DNA from: Alistipes sp.
Lineage (GTDB): Bacteria > Bacteroidota > Bacteroidia > Bacteroidales > Rikenellaceae
DNA length: 64,000 nt
Assembly (NCBI GenBank): GCA_017436185.1
Contig: JAFSDP010000012.1
Coordinates: forward strand, 62,001-126,000
Direction: 5' to 3'
Positions 24,762 to 32,645 of the stretch are shown in pieces. A program made the position numbers and the translations under genes. Every line of letters starts with the position of its first letter. Positions within the stretch are counted from its first letter, which is position 1. The notes under the pieces are model-generated. The model ran no database searches. It was not told the DNA's origin and worked only from the letters and a program-made list of their open reading frames with translations.

Positions 24762-26156
24762 TTACAGGTTGCAAATGGCTTTGATCTCGGCAATGAAACG
24801 CTCGGCCAAACGGTCGGCCTCCTCTTGCGATTGTGCCTCGGTATAGATGCGGATAATGGGCTCGGTGTTCGACTTGCGCAGGTGTACCCAGCAGTCGGCA
24901 AAGTCAATTTTTACACCATCTATATCGTTCACATTTTCATTAAAGTAACGCACCTTTATCTCACGCAATACTTTATCTACATCGATGGCAGGCGTGAGCT
25001 GAATTTTGTTCTTCGATGCAAAGTAGGCGGGAAGCGTCGCACGGAGCTGCGTGAGCGTCGGTTGTCCGTAGCGGGTCAGGAGCGTGAGGAAGAGGGCAAC
25101 GCCCACCAACGCATCACGACCGTAGTGCAACTCGGGGTAGATTACACCGCCGTTGCCCTCGCCGCCAATCACGGCACCCGTCTCCTTCATCTTGGCCACC
25201 ACATTCACTTCGCCCACAGCAGCCGCTTCGTAGTTGCCACCGCAGTGCAGCGTTACATCACGCAGTGCACGCGACGACGAGAGGTTCGATACGGTGTTGC
25301 CACGCTTCACCTGTGAGAGGATGTAGTAGGCAACAGCCACCAACGTGTACTCCTCGCCAAACATCTCGCCATTCTCCATCACGAAGGCCAGACGATCGAC
25401 ATCGGGATCAACCACGACACCCATATCGGCCTTTTCACGCACCACGACCTCCGAAATCTCGGTCAGGTGCTCCTTCAACGGCTCGGGATTATGGGCAAAC
25501 TCACCCGTCGGCTCGCAGTTCAGCTCGACAACCTCGCAACCCAACTCACGCAGCAACTTCGGAATGACCACACCGCCCACCGAATTAACGGCATCGACCA
25601 CGATACGGAATTTTCTTGCTCGCACCGCCTCGACATCGACAGCCGGCAGTGCCAGCACCTGACGGATATGCTCATCGTTGAAGTCCGAAACCTCAATCAC
25701 CTTGCCAATTCCGTCGATAGCGGGGTAGTTGTATGCTGCCTCCTCGGCCATCGCCAGCACCTGCTTGCCCTCGGCATCCGAAAGGAACTCGCCTTGGGCA
25801 TTGAGCAGCTTCAGGGCATTCCACTGACGGGGATTGTGCGAGGCGGTGATGATGATGCCGCCGTCGGCCTTTTTGGTGATAACGGCCATCTCGGTACCGG
25901 GGGTGGTGCAGAGACCTACGTTGATGACATCGGCGCCCACCGAAAGCAGTGTGCCGATGACCAGATTCGAAACCAGCTCACCCGACAGACGGGCGTCACG
26001 ACCTACTACAATGCGAATGCGTTTGCCGGCATTGCGCTCGGCCACAAGGCGGGCATAGGCGGTGGTGAACTTTACCACATCGATCGGGGTCAGGTTGTCG
26101 CCCTGCACACCGCCAATCGTACCACGAATACCCGAAATTGATTTAATAAGAGTCAT
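24762..26156 (-). CDS. glmM: Phosphoglucosamine mutase (alpha-phosphohexomutase family)
   Basis: The 464-residue product has the phosphoserine loop TASHNPRQWNALK (near residue 105), the Mg-binding loop DPDVDRLAF, the sugar loop GGEGNGGVIYPE and the C-terminal phosphate loop RKSNTEPIIRIYTEA. It fits the Bacteroidetes GlmM branch, which converts glucosamine-6-P to glucosamine-1-P for peptidoglycan and LPS precursors; a phosphomannomutase or phosphoglucomutase role cannot be ruled out by eye. The start ATG is at 26154-26156. Confidence 0.9.
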   Translation of the reverse strand: MTLIKSISGIRGTIGGVQGDNLTPIDVVKFTTAYARLVAERNAGKRIRIVVGRDARLSGELVSNLVIGTLLSVGADVINVGLCTTPGTEMAVITKKADGGIIITASHNPRQWNALKLLNAQGEFLSDAEGKQVLAMAEEAAYNYPAIDGIGKVIEVSDFNDEHIRQVLALPAVDVEAVRARKFRIVVDAVNSVGGVVIPKLLRELGCEVVELNCEPTGEFAHNPEPLKEHLTEISEVVVREKADMGVVVDPDVDRLAFVMENGEMFGEEYTLVAVAYYILSQVKRGNTVSNLSSSRALRDVTLHCGGNYEAAAVGEVNVVAKMKETGAVIGGEGNGGVIYPELHYGRDALVGVALFLTLLTRYGQPTLTQLRATLPAYFASKNKIQLTPAIDVDKVLREIKVRYFNENVNDIDGVKIDFADCWVHLRKSNTEPIIRIYTEAQSQEEADRLAERFIAEIKAICNL

Positions 26157-26207
26157 TGTTCAAAATGGGTTTTATACTTATATAATATGATTTTTTCGTC
26201 GGTTTTG

Positions 26208-26238
26208 TTTGATATTTGAGGTAAAATTACTACTTTTA
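26208..26238 (+). promoter_or_regulatory. Probable promoter of the phosphorylase-dnaN operon
   Basis: TTTG at 26208-26211, a 19-nt spacer and TACTTTTA at 26231-26238 (one mismatch to TAnnTTTG). The ATG follows 31 nt later. Confidence 0.5.
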
Positions 26239-26269
26239 TCCCAAATATAAAAACAAAAAACGACAATTT

Positions 26270-27148
26270 ATGCGTACGATACCCTCTTCGGAGTTGATTA
26301 TCAACGATGACGGCTCGATTTTCCACCTCCATCTGCGGCCCGAGCAGTTGGCCGATACGGTCATTTTGGTCGGTGATCCCGGACGTGTCGAGTTGGTTGC
26401 CTCACACTTCGACGAGCGTGAGTGCTCGGTCTCGAATCGTGAGTTCAACACCGTCACAGGCACCTACAAAGGCAAGCGTATGACGGTCCTTTCGACCGGC
26501 ATCGGTATCGGTAATATCGATATTTCGGTCACCGAGTTGGACGCCTTGGCCAACATCGATTTTAAGACCCGCCAAGAGAAGACGGAGAAGCGTCGCCTGA
26601 CGTTGGTACGTCTGGGCACATCGGGTGCCATTCAGCCCGACATCAAGGTGGGCGAGGTGGTCTTCTCGCGTACTTCGCTCGGCTTCGATGGTCTGCTCAA
26701 CTACTATGCAGGGCGTGATTCGGTTTGCGATTTGGCCCTCGAGGAGGCCTTTGTGCGCCACACGGGATGGAATCCGCAGCTGCCCGCTCCCTACTTTATC
26801 GACGCCGACAAGGAGCTTTTCGACCACTTCAAGGATGTGACCCGTGAGGGCATCACCATTGCTGCTCCGGGCTTCTATGCGCCGCAGGGCCGTTGGGTGC
26901 GTCTGCAACCGCAGGATCCGATGTTGAACCAGAAAATCGAGCAATTCGAGTTCGAAGGTCGCCGCATCACCAATTTCGAGATGGAGGGGTCGGCTCTGGC
27001 CGGTTTGGCTGCCTTGATGGGCCACCGTGCCGCCACCATCTGCACCATCATTGCTCAGCGCATCGCCCTCGATGCCTGCACCGATTACAAGCCCTTTGTG
27101 AAACGGATGATTCAGACGGCACTCGATAAATTGGCCGCACTCGACTAA
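26270..27148 (+). CDS. Nucleoside phosphorylase (uridine phosphorylase-like)
   Basis: The 292-residue product belongs to the PNP/UDP phosphorylase superfamily: VILVGDPGRVELVASHFD (phosphate loop with Arg), STGIGIGNIDI, VRLGTSGAIQPDIKVGE, and the ribose-binding FEMEGSALAGLA with its Met-Glu pair. Members cleave nucleosides with phosphate to base and (deoxy)ribose-1-phosphate for salvage. The sequence looks closer to uridine phosphorylase than to purine enzymes, but specificity is uncertain. It is followed by dnaN after 47 nt with no obvious promoter or terminator between. Confidence 0.9.
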   Translation: MRTIPSSELIINDDGSIFHLHLRPEQLADTVILVGDPGRVELVASHFDERECSVSNREFNTVTGTYKGKRMTVLSTGIGIGNIDISVTELDALANIDFKTRQEKTEKRRLTLVRLGTSGAIQPDIKVGEVVFSRTSLGFDGLLNYYAGRDSVCDLALEEAFVRHTGWNPQLPAPYFIDADKELFDHFKDVTREGITIAAPGFYAPQGRWVRLQPQDPMLNQKIEQFEFEGRRITNFEMEGSALAGLAALMGHRAATICTIIAQRIALDACTDYKPFVKRMIQTALDKLAALD

Positions 27149-27195
27149 ACGAAAAGAAACGAAAAACAAATAACAATAACACAGAAACCAAAACT

Positions 27196-28320
27196 ATGAA
27201 ATTTACTGTATCAAGCTCGGCTCTGCTGTCGCTGCTCGCCACGACGGGTAAGGTGATTAGCAACAAAAACACGCTCCCCATTCTCGACTATTTTCTGATG
27301 GAGCTTCACGGCAATCAACTCACCGTGACCGCTTCGGATTTGGAGACGACCCTGACGGGTGGCATTGAGGTGGAGAATGTCGAGGTGGAGGGTACGATTG
27401 CCGCCCCCGTAAAGCAGATGCTCGAGTCGCTCAAAGAGTTCCCCGAGCTTCCCCTGACCATCGAGACCAACGACCAGAACTGGGAGATTAAGATTAGCTG
27501 GAAGAGCGGTTCGCTCTCGATTCCCGGTGCTTCGGCCGTGAGCTATCCCGCCGTTCCGCAGCTCAACCCCGAGAAGAAGGAGCTGACGCTCGACGTAGAT
27601 GTGCTGGTGAATGGTATCAATAAGGCCATCTTTGCTACGGCCGACGATGAGATGCGCCCCGTGATGAATGGTGTATTCGTGGCTCTGCAGCCCGGTGTGC
27701 TGACCTTCGTAGGTACCGATGCCCACCGTCTGGTTAAGTATGAGACGGAGTGCGAGAACGAGGTTGCCGCTTCGTTCATCCTGCCCAAGAAGCCCGCCAA
27801 CCTCTTGAAGAACATTCTTTTGAAGGAGGACGATGCCATCCGTGTATCGTTCGATGCCAAGAATGCCCGCTTTGAGCTGAAGAACCACACGCTGGTATGC
27901 CGCCTCATCGAGGGCAACTATCCGAACTACAACGCTGTGATTCCCGCCGCCAACCCCAACAAGCTGTTGGTGGATCGTGTCGAGTTGGTAAACGGCATTC
28001 GTCGTGTGGCTGTCTGCTCGAACCCCACTACGAACCTGATTCGTATGGATATTGCCAACAACAAGATCACGCTGACGGCCCAGGATATCAACTTCTCGAT
28101 GTCGGCCAACGAGACCATCTCGTGCAGCTACGAGGGTCAGCCGATGTCGATTGGTTTCAAATCGACCTTCCTGGTGGATATTCTCTCGAATGTCGATACG
28201 CCGACCGTACTCGTAGAGTTGGCCGATTCGACCCGTGCAGGTGTCTTCAAGCCCGTCTATGACGACAAGCAGTCGAGCACGACGCTGATGCTTCTGATGC
28301 CGATGATGATTAACGCATAA
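27196..28320 (+). CDS. dnaN: DNA polymerase III beta subunit (sliding clamp)
   Basis: This is a 374-residue beta clamp of normal length with three repeated clamp domains. It begins MKFTVSSSALLSLLATTGKVISNKN, and has the domain-3 hallmark VLVELADSTRAGVFKPV followed by a C-terminus ending LMLLMPMMINA, where the hydrophobic residues form part of the client pocket. It tethers polymerase III to DNA. The gene is not next to dnaA or gyrB; instead it is followed 7 nt later by a DEDD exonuclease, a plausible replication or repair partner. Confidence 0.97.
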   Translation: MKFTVSSSALLSLLATTGKVISNKNTLPILDYFLMELHGNQLTVTASDLETTLTGGIEVENVEVEGTIAAPVKQMLESLKEFPELPLTIETNDQNWEIKISWKSGSLSIPGASAVSYPAVPQLNPEKKELTLDVDVLVNGINKAIFATADDEMRPVMNGVFVALQPGVLTFVGTDAHRLVKYETECENEVAASFILPKKPANLLKNILLKEDDAIRVSFDAKNARFELKNHTLVCRLIEGNYPNYNAVIPAANPNKLLVDRVELVNGIRRVAVCSNPTTNLIRMDIANNKITLTAQDINFSMSANETISCSYEGQPMSIGFKSTFLVDILSNVDTPTVLVELADSTRAGVFKPVYDDKQSSTTLMLLMPMMINA

Positions 28321-28327
28321 CGCAACG

Positions 28328-29098
28328 ATGAAACTCAAACTTAAGCGCCCGATCGTCTTCTTTGACCTGGAGACGACGGGCGTCAATACGTCGAGTGACC
28401 GCATTGTCGAGATCTCGCTCATCAAGGTGATGCCCAATGGCGAGGAGATTGCCAAAACCCGTCGCATCAACCCCGAAATGCCCATTCCGCCCGAGGCTAC
28501 GGCCGTACACGGCATCACGGATGAGGATGTAAAGGATGCGCCTACCTTCAAGCAGATTGCCCGCTCGTTGGCTCAATTCCTTCAGGGGTGCGACTTCGGT
28601 GGCTTCAACTCCAACCGCTTCGATCTGCCGTTGCTGGTCGAGGAGTTCCTGCGTGCCGGTGTGGATGTCGATTTCAAGCGTTTCCGCTTTGTCGATGTGC
28701 AGACCATCTTCCACAAGAAGGAGCAGCGCACGTTGGAGGCTGCCTACCAATTCTACTGTGACCGTGAGTTGAAGAATGCCCACTCGGCCGAGGCCGACAC
28801 CCGTGCCACCTACGAGGTGTTGTGCGCCCAGCTGGACCGCTATGGCGATTTGGAGAACGACATCGACTTCTTGGCCGAATTTACGACCCGTGATCGCACG
28901 GTCGATTATGCAGGGCGCATCGTGCTGAACGAAAAAGAGGAGGAGGTCTTCTCGTTTGGCAAATACCGGGGGCGCAAGGTCGAGGAGGTCTTCCGTGAGG
29001 AGCCGAGCTACTACAAGTGGATGATGGATGGCGATTTCCCGCTCTACACCAAGAAGGTGATTACGGAGATCTACCTTCGTTCGCGCGCTACTAAATAA
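28328..29098 (+). CDS. DnaQ-like 3'-5' exonuclease
   Basis: The 256-residue product has an exonuclease domain in the first ~175 residues: ExoI FFDLETTG (Asp13, Glu15), ExoII around FGGFNSNRFDLPLL, and ExoIII around HSAEADTRATYEVL, i.e. a DEDDh set. The last 70 residues contain FSFGKYRGRKVEEVFREEPSYYKWM, an extension also seen on other Bacteroidetes family members. It may act as the proofreading epsilon-like subunit or as a repair exonuclease; position directly behind dnaN supports replication. It lies 7 nt after dnaN and 20 nt before the LysM gene. Confidence 0.9.
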   Translation: MKLKLKRPIVFFDLETTGVNTSSDRIVEISLIKVMPNGEEIAKTRRINPEMPIPPEATAVHGITDEDVKDAPTFKQIARSLAQFLQGCDFGGFNSNRFDLPLLVEEFLRAGVDVDFKRFRFVDVQTIFHKKEQRTLEAAYQFYCDRELKNAHSAEADTRATYEVLCAQLDRYGDLENDIDFLAEFTTRDRTVDYAGRIVLNEKEEEVFSFGKYRGRKVEEVFREEPSYYKWMMDGDFPLYTKKVITEIYLRSRATK

Positions 29099-29118
29099 CG
29101 CAAACCAAAACCGCAACT

Positions 29119-30969
29119 ATGAAACGACTCATTGCAGTGCTTGCACTGCTTCTGGTGGTGTGGGGTAGCTCGGCTATCGAGAAGTCGCGCACCATCGTCT
29201 ATATCAACGGCACGAAGTACCATATCCACCTCGTGGCCCAGGGCGAAACGATGTTTGCCCTGGCGAAGGCCTATGGGGTAAGCGAAGCGCAACTTGTGGA
29301 GCACAATCCCCAACTCAAAGAGGGGCTGAAGGCCGATGAGAAGATCAAAATTCCCGTGATGGTCTCCGACGAGGAGTTGCCGATGACGGCCAAGCAGCGC
29401 AAGGCGGCCGAGAAGAAGCTGCGCAAGACCTACACCTCGCACTATGTGGTGAAGGGGCAGACGCTCTATGCCATTGCACGACTCTACGAAATTTCGGTTG
29501 AGACCCTGCTGGAGGATAATCCCAACCTCGACCCTGCACAACTGACCATCGGTGAGCGCATCCTGGTCCGCAAGAAGGAGATTGGCACGGCCACCGACAG
29601 CCAGAACGAGGAGCAGATGCAGCAGTATGCCGAGCAGGTCAATGCAGTGAGCCACACGGAGGATTACCACGCTGTGGTCAAGGGCGATACGTTCTACTCG
29701 CTCTCGAAACGCTACGGCATTACGGAGGAGGAATTGAGCCGACTGAATGGAGGTTTGCAGCCTTCGGAGCTGAAAATCGGCCAACTGCTGAAGGTGCCTG
29801 CCGCCCACAAAGCCGAGGCCGAGCAGGCGGTTGAAACCCCTGCTACACCTGAAGTAAAAGAGGAGGAACCTGCGGATAAAGAGCTGGTAATCAATTTTAG
29901 AACGGTATGCAATTGCGATCCGTTGAAGGTGTCTCTACTACTGCCGATGAGTGTCGATGGTCGCCCGAACAGCAACTATATGGACTTCTACCAGGGCTTC
30001 CTGCTGGGGCTGGACAGCCTGCGTGTGCGCCACGGATACTCGACCGAGGTAGATTTGTACGACACGAAACGCTCCGTCGAGGAGGTGGAACGCATTGTGA
30101 AGAACGACCGTTTCCGCCGCTCGCAACTCATCATCGGCCCCGTCTATGAGGAGGAGGTCGAGGTGGTGTTGCCCTTTGCCGAGGAGAAGCAGCTGCCGAT
30201 GGTCACCCCCTTGGCTGCAATGAGCCGCCTTTCGAGCGACGCCCTCTTCCAGATGGCTCCCGACCCCGAGAAGAAGTATGCCAAGGCCGAGCCGATGATT
30301 GATGGCAAGCGCATCACCTTCATCTACACCGAATCGACCGACAAGGAGTTTGAGGCCGAGATGTTGGCCTTGGTGGGCGATCGTCCCTACCAGCGCCACA
30401 TCTATAAGTATGTCCATCCGTCGGTAAAGTTCAAGGAGGGGGAGGTACATCCGAGCGATTTGACTCCCATTCTGGATAACGACGAGGATAATGTTTTCGT
30501 TATTATGGCCGACAATGAGATTGACGTCGATCGCATCTTGGCCGCTTTGGCTTCGGCCGATACAAATATGCGTGCCCGTTCGCTCGGCACGCCCCGTTAC
30601 AGCGTCTTGGGTAATGCCCGCTGGAACCGTTATCCGAATATCGACCGTACGATCTTCTTCAAGAACAACGTCACATTCTTCACGACCTACCACGCCAAGC
30701 GTGACACGGAGGTGATCATCAACTTCGACCGTTTGTACCTGCGTGCCTTCGGCTCGCTGCCTTCGCTCTACGCCTATCGTGGCTACGATGCGGCGATGAT
30801 CTTTGTGGCAGGTATGTACAACGACATCGAATACGATATGGAGGATCGCCGCTATGCTCCGTTGCGTACCCCTTACCGCTTTGAGCAGCAGGCCGAGCAC
30901 ACGACCCATAGAAATGTGCAGTGGGTGCGTGTGAATTACAGCAACAACTTCACCATCACTGTTGAATAA
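29119..30969 (+). CDS. LysM-repeat protein with a periplasmic-binding-protein-like domain
   Basis: The 616-residue exported protein has a signal peptide (LIAVLALLLVVWGSSA), three LysM peptidoglycan-binding repeats (about 33-80, 97-150 and 178-225; each with a YxVxxGxTxxxIA-like core and an N-P or L-N-G motif), a Glu/Pro linker, and a C-terminal type-1 periplasmic binding fold from about residue 265, beginning CDPLKVSLLLPMSVDG. It probably sits on peptidoglycan. The PBP-like fold with a wall anchor recalls LpoA-like regulators, but that is inference. It is cotranscribed with rex 3 nt downstream. Confidence 0.88.
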   Translation: MKRLIAVLALLLVVWGSSAIEKSRTIVYINGTKYHIHLVAQGETMFALAKAYGVSEAQLVEHNPQLKEGLKADEKIKIPVMVSDEELPMTAKQRKAAEKKLRKTYTSHYVVKGQTLYAIARLYEISVETLLEDNPNLDPAQLTIGERILVRKKEIGTATDSQNEEQMQQYAEQVNAVSHTEDYHAVVKGDTFYSLSKRYGITEEELSRLNGGLQPSELKIGQLLKVPAAHKAEAEQAVETPATPEVKEEEPADKELVINFRTVCNCDPLKVSLLLPMSVDGRPNSNYMDFYQGFLLGLDSLRVRHGYSTEVDLYDTKRSVEEVERIVKNDRFRRSQLIIGPVYEEEVEVVLPFAEEKQLPMVTPLAAMSRLSSDALFQMAPDPEKKYAKAEPMIDGKRITFIYTESTDKEFEAEMLALVGDRPYQRHIYKYVHPSVKFKEGEVHPSDLTPILDNDEDNVFVIMADNEIDVDRILAALASADTNMRARSLGTPRYSVLGNARWNRYPNIDRTIFFKNNVTFFTTYHAKRDTEVIINFDRLYLRAFGSLPSLYAYRGYDAAMIFVAGMYNDIEYDMEDRRYAPLRTPYRFEQQAEHTTHRNVQWVRVNYSNNFTITVE

Positions 30970-30972
30970 CCT

Positions 30973-31617
30973 ATGGCCACCATCCCGAGCGGAATACCCG
31001 AGAAGACCATCGAACGATTGAGCGAGTATCGTCGTACGCTGTTGCGCTGCCGCAAGCAGGGCATCAGCCACATCTTTTCGCACGTTCTGGCCGGCATTCA
31101 CGGCATCACAGCTGTGCAGGTGCGACGCGATTTGATGCTCATCGGCTTTTCGTCCGATACGAAGAAGGGCTACGATGTGCAGGTGCTCATCAACTACATC
31201 AGCTCGATTCTCGACAGCGAGGAGCCGATGAACATTGCCGTCTTGGGTATGGGTCACCTGGGGCAGGCCATCACCAAGTATTTCAATGGCAAGGGGCTGA
31301 AACTCAAAATTACCGCCGCCTTTGATGTCGATTCCGAGAAGGTGGGCAAAATCATCGATGGCATTCCCTGCTATCCGATGGAGGAGTTTGAGGAGTTGGC
31401 CCGTCAGCAGGAGATTTCGATGGTGGTCTTGTCGTGCCCCACGAAGGTGGCCGAGCAGTTGGTGGTGCCCATCATCAATGCAGGTATTCGTGGCGTGCTG
31501 AATTTCACTTCCAAGCCGCTGAACTTTCCGCAGGGCATCGTGGTCGAGAACTACGACATCACCACGCTGCTCGAGAAGGTCGCCTACTTTGTCAAGGAGG
31601 GCGAAGAAAATGCCTAA
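30973..31617 (+). CDS. rex: Redox-sensing transcriptional repressor Rex
   Basis: The 214-residue protein has an N-terminal winged helix (about 10-80, containing ITAVQVRRDLMLIGF) and a Rossmann domain with NAD(H)-binding GMGHLGQA (92-99), FDVDSEKVG and NFTSKPLNFP. Rex represses fermentation and respiration genes when NADH/NAD is low and leaves DNA when NADH rises. Typical length and complete motifs. No full TTGTGA-n6-TCACAA site was noticed in this window, so its targets are elsewhere. Confidence 0.95.
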   Translation: MATIPSGIPEKTIERLSEYRRTLLRCRKQGISHIFSHVLAGIHGITAVQVRRDLMLIGFSSDTKKGYDVQVLINYISSILDSEEPMNIAVLGMGHLGQAITKYFNGKGLKLKITAAFDVDSEKVGKIIDGIPCYPMEEFEELARQQEISMVVLSCPTKVAEQLVVPIINAGIRGVLNFTSKPLNFPQGIVVENYDITTLLEKVAYFVKEGEENA

Positions 31618-31620
31618 ACA

Positions 31621-32193
31621 ATGGAGATTGTTCGCCACTTAACCTCGTTTGATTGCGCTACGGCAGTCACCGTCGGCTCATTCGATGGCGTGCATCACGG
31701 CCATCGGGTGATGATTGAGCGATTGGTGGCGGTGGCTCGTCAGCGAGGACTGAAGAGTGTGGTGGTCACCTTTGAACCGCATCCCCGCATTGCATTGGGG
31801 CGTGGCGAAGGGCTGATGCTGCTCACCTCGCCGGAAGAGAAGGCACGACTTATCGAACAACTCGGCGTGGATTACCTTGTGGTGTTGGATTTTACCCCCG
31901 CGTTAGCAGCCCTTACGGCCGAGGAGTTTTCGCAGGAGGTGCTGGTCGGAATGCTCAACGCCAAACTGCTTGTGGCGGGCTACAACCACCGCTTTGGCCA
32001 CGACCGTCGGTCGGCAACCGAGATAACGGAGGCGGGGTTGGATATTGAGATTGTCGGCCAACAGACCATCGCCAATCGTAAGGTCAGCTCGTCGGAGATT
32101 CGTTCGCTCATTGAGCGTGGCGACTACGACGAGGCAACGCTCTTGCTGGGCCATCCGATTGATTTAATTTCAGAAAAAGAGAAGCAACTATGA
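31621..32193 (+). CDS. FAD synthetase (FMN adenylyltransferase) domain protein, lacking riboflavin kinase
   Basis: The 190-residue product matches only the N-terminal half of RibF. The nucleotidyltransferase site GSFDGVHHGHR (19-29) and the KVSSSEIRSLIERGDYDEA block (family ISSTxIR) are intact, but it stops just after LLGHPIDLI, where normal RibF (~310 residues) continues into the riboflavin kinase domain. The stop overlaps the next start (ATGA), so the end is not a simple frameshift artefact. It should make FAD from FMN and ATP, or a related adenylyl transfer. A full RibF elsewhere in the genome is expected. Confidence 0.85.
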   Translation: MEIVRHLTSFDCATAVTVGSFDGVHHGHRVMIERLVAVARQRGLKSVVVTFEPHPRIALGRGEGLMLLTSPEEKARLIEQLGVDYLVVLDFTPALAALTAEEFSQEVLVGMLNAKLLVAGYNHRFGHDRRSATEITEAGLDIEIVGQQTIANRKVSSSEIRSLIERGDYDEATLLLGHPIDLISEKEKQL

Positions 32194-32600
32194 TTTCGCA
32201 CGATTGCAAAATACGGGTTTGGTATTGCGATACCGACCAGATGGGGATTGTTCACCACTCGAACTACATTCGCTACTACGAGGAGGCTCGCAGCGATCTG
32301 TTACGCATGATGGGCCTTTCGTATGCCGAGGTGGAGCGTCGGGGATTGATGATGCCCATCTTGGAGGTGCAGTCGAAATACCGCCGTCCGGCTCGCTACG
32401 ACGAGGAGGTAACGGTGCGCATTCTGTTGAAGGAGATTCCCTCGACCCGCATCAACTTCTTCTACGAAATCTACAACGAAGAGGGGGCCCTGCTCAACAC
32501 GGGTATGACGCAGCTGGGCTTTATGCATAGCGACACCCGCCGTCCCTGCCGCTGCCCCGAATGGTTTGTGGAGCTGCTCCAAAAATTCTGGAAAGAATAA
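32190..32600 (+). CDS. YbgC/4HBT-type acyl-CoA thioesterase
   Basis: The 136-residue hot-dog fold protein has the 4HBT catalytic block YCDTDQMGIVHHSNYIRYYEEAR (residues 12-34, catalytic Asp16) and a normal length for YbgC-like thioesterases. It hydrolyses acyl-CoA thioesters in the cytoplasm. The ATG overlaps the stop of the FAD-synthetase gene by 4 nt, implying coupled translation. It ends the dnaN-rex operon; a terminator follows. Confidence 0.92.
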   Translation: MISHDCKIRVWYCDTDQMGIVHHSNYIRYYEEARSDLLRMMGLSYAEVERRGLMMPILEVQSKYRRPARYDEEVTVRILLKEIPSTRINFFYEIYNEEGALLNTGMTQLGFMHSDTRRPCRCPEWFVELLQKFWKE

Positions 32601-32601
32601 G

Positions 32602-32640
32602 AAAAAGTCCCGCACCAGTTTTGGTACGGGACTTTTTCTT
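32602..32640. terminator. Bidirectional terminator between the thioesterase gene and htpG
   Basis: A 15-bp inverted repeat (32602-32616 and 32623-32637, one mismatch) with five flanking As on the left and Ts on the right lies between convergent genes. Confidence 0.82.
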
Positions 32641-32645
32641 GAATT

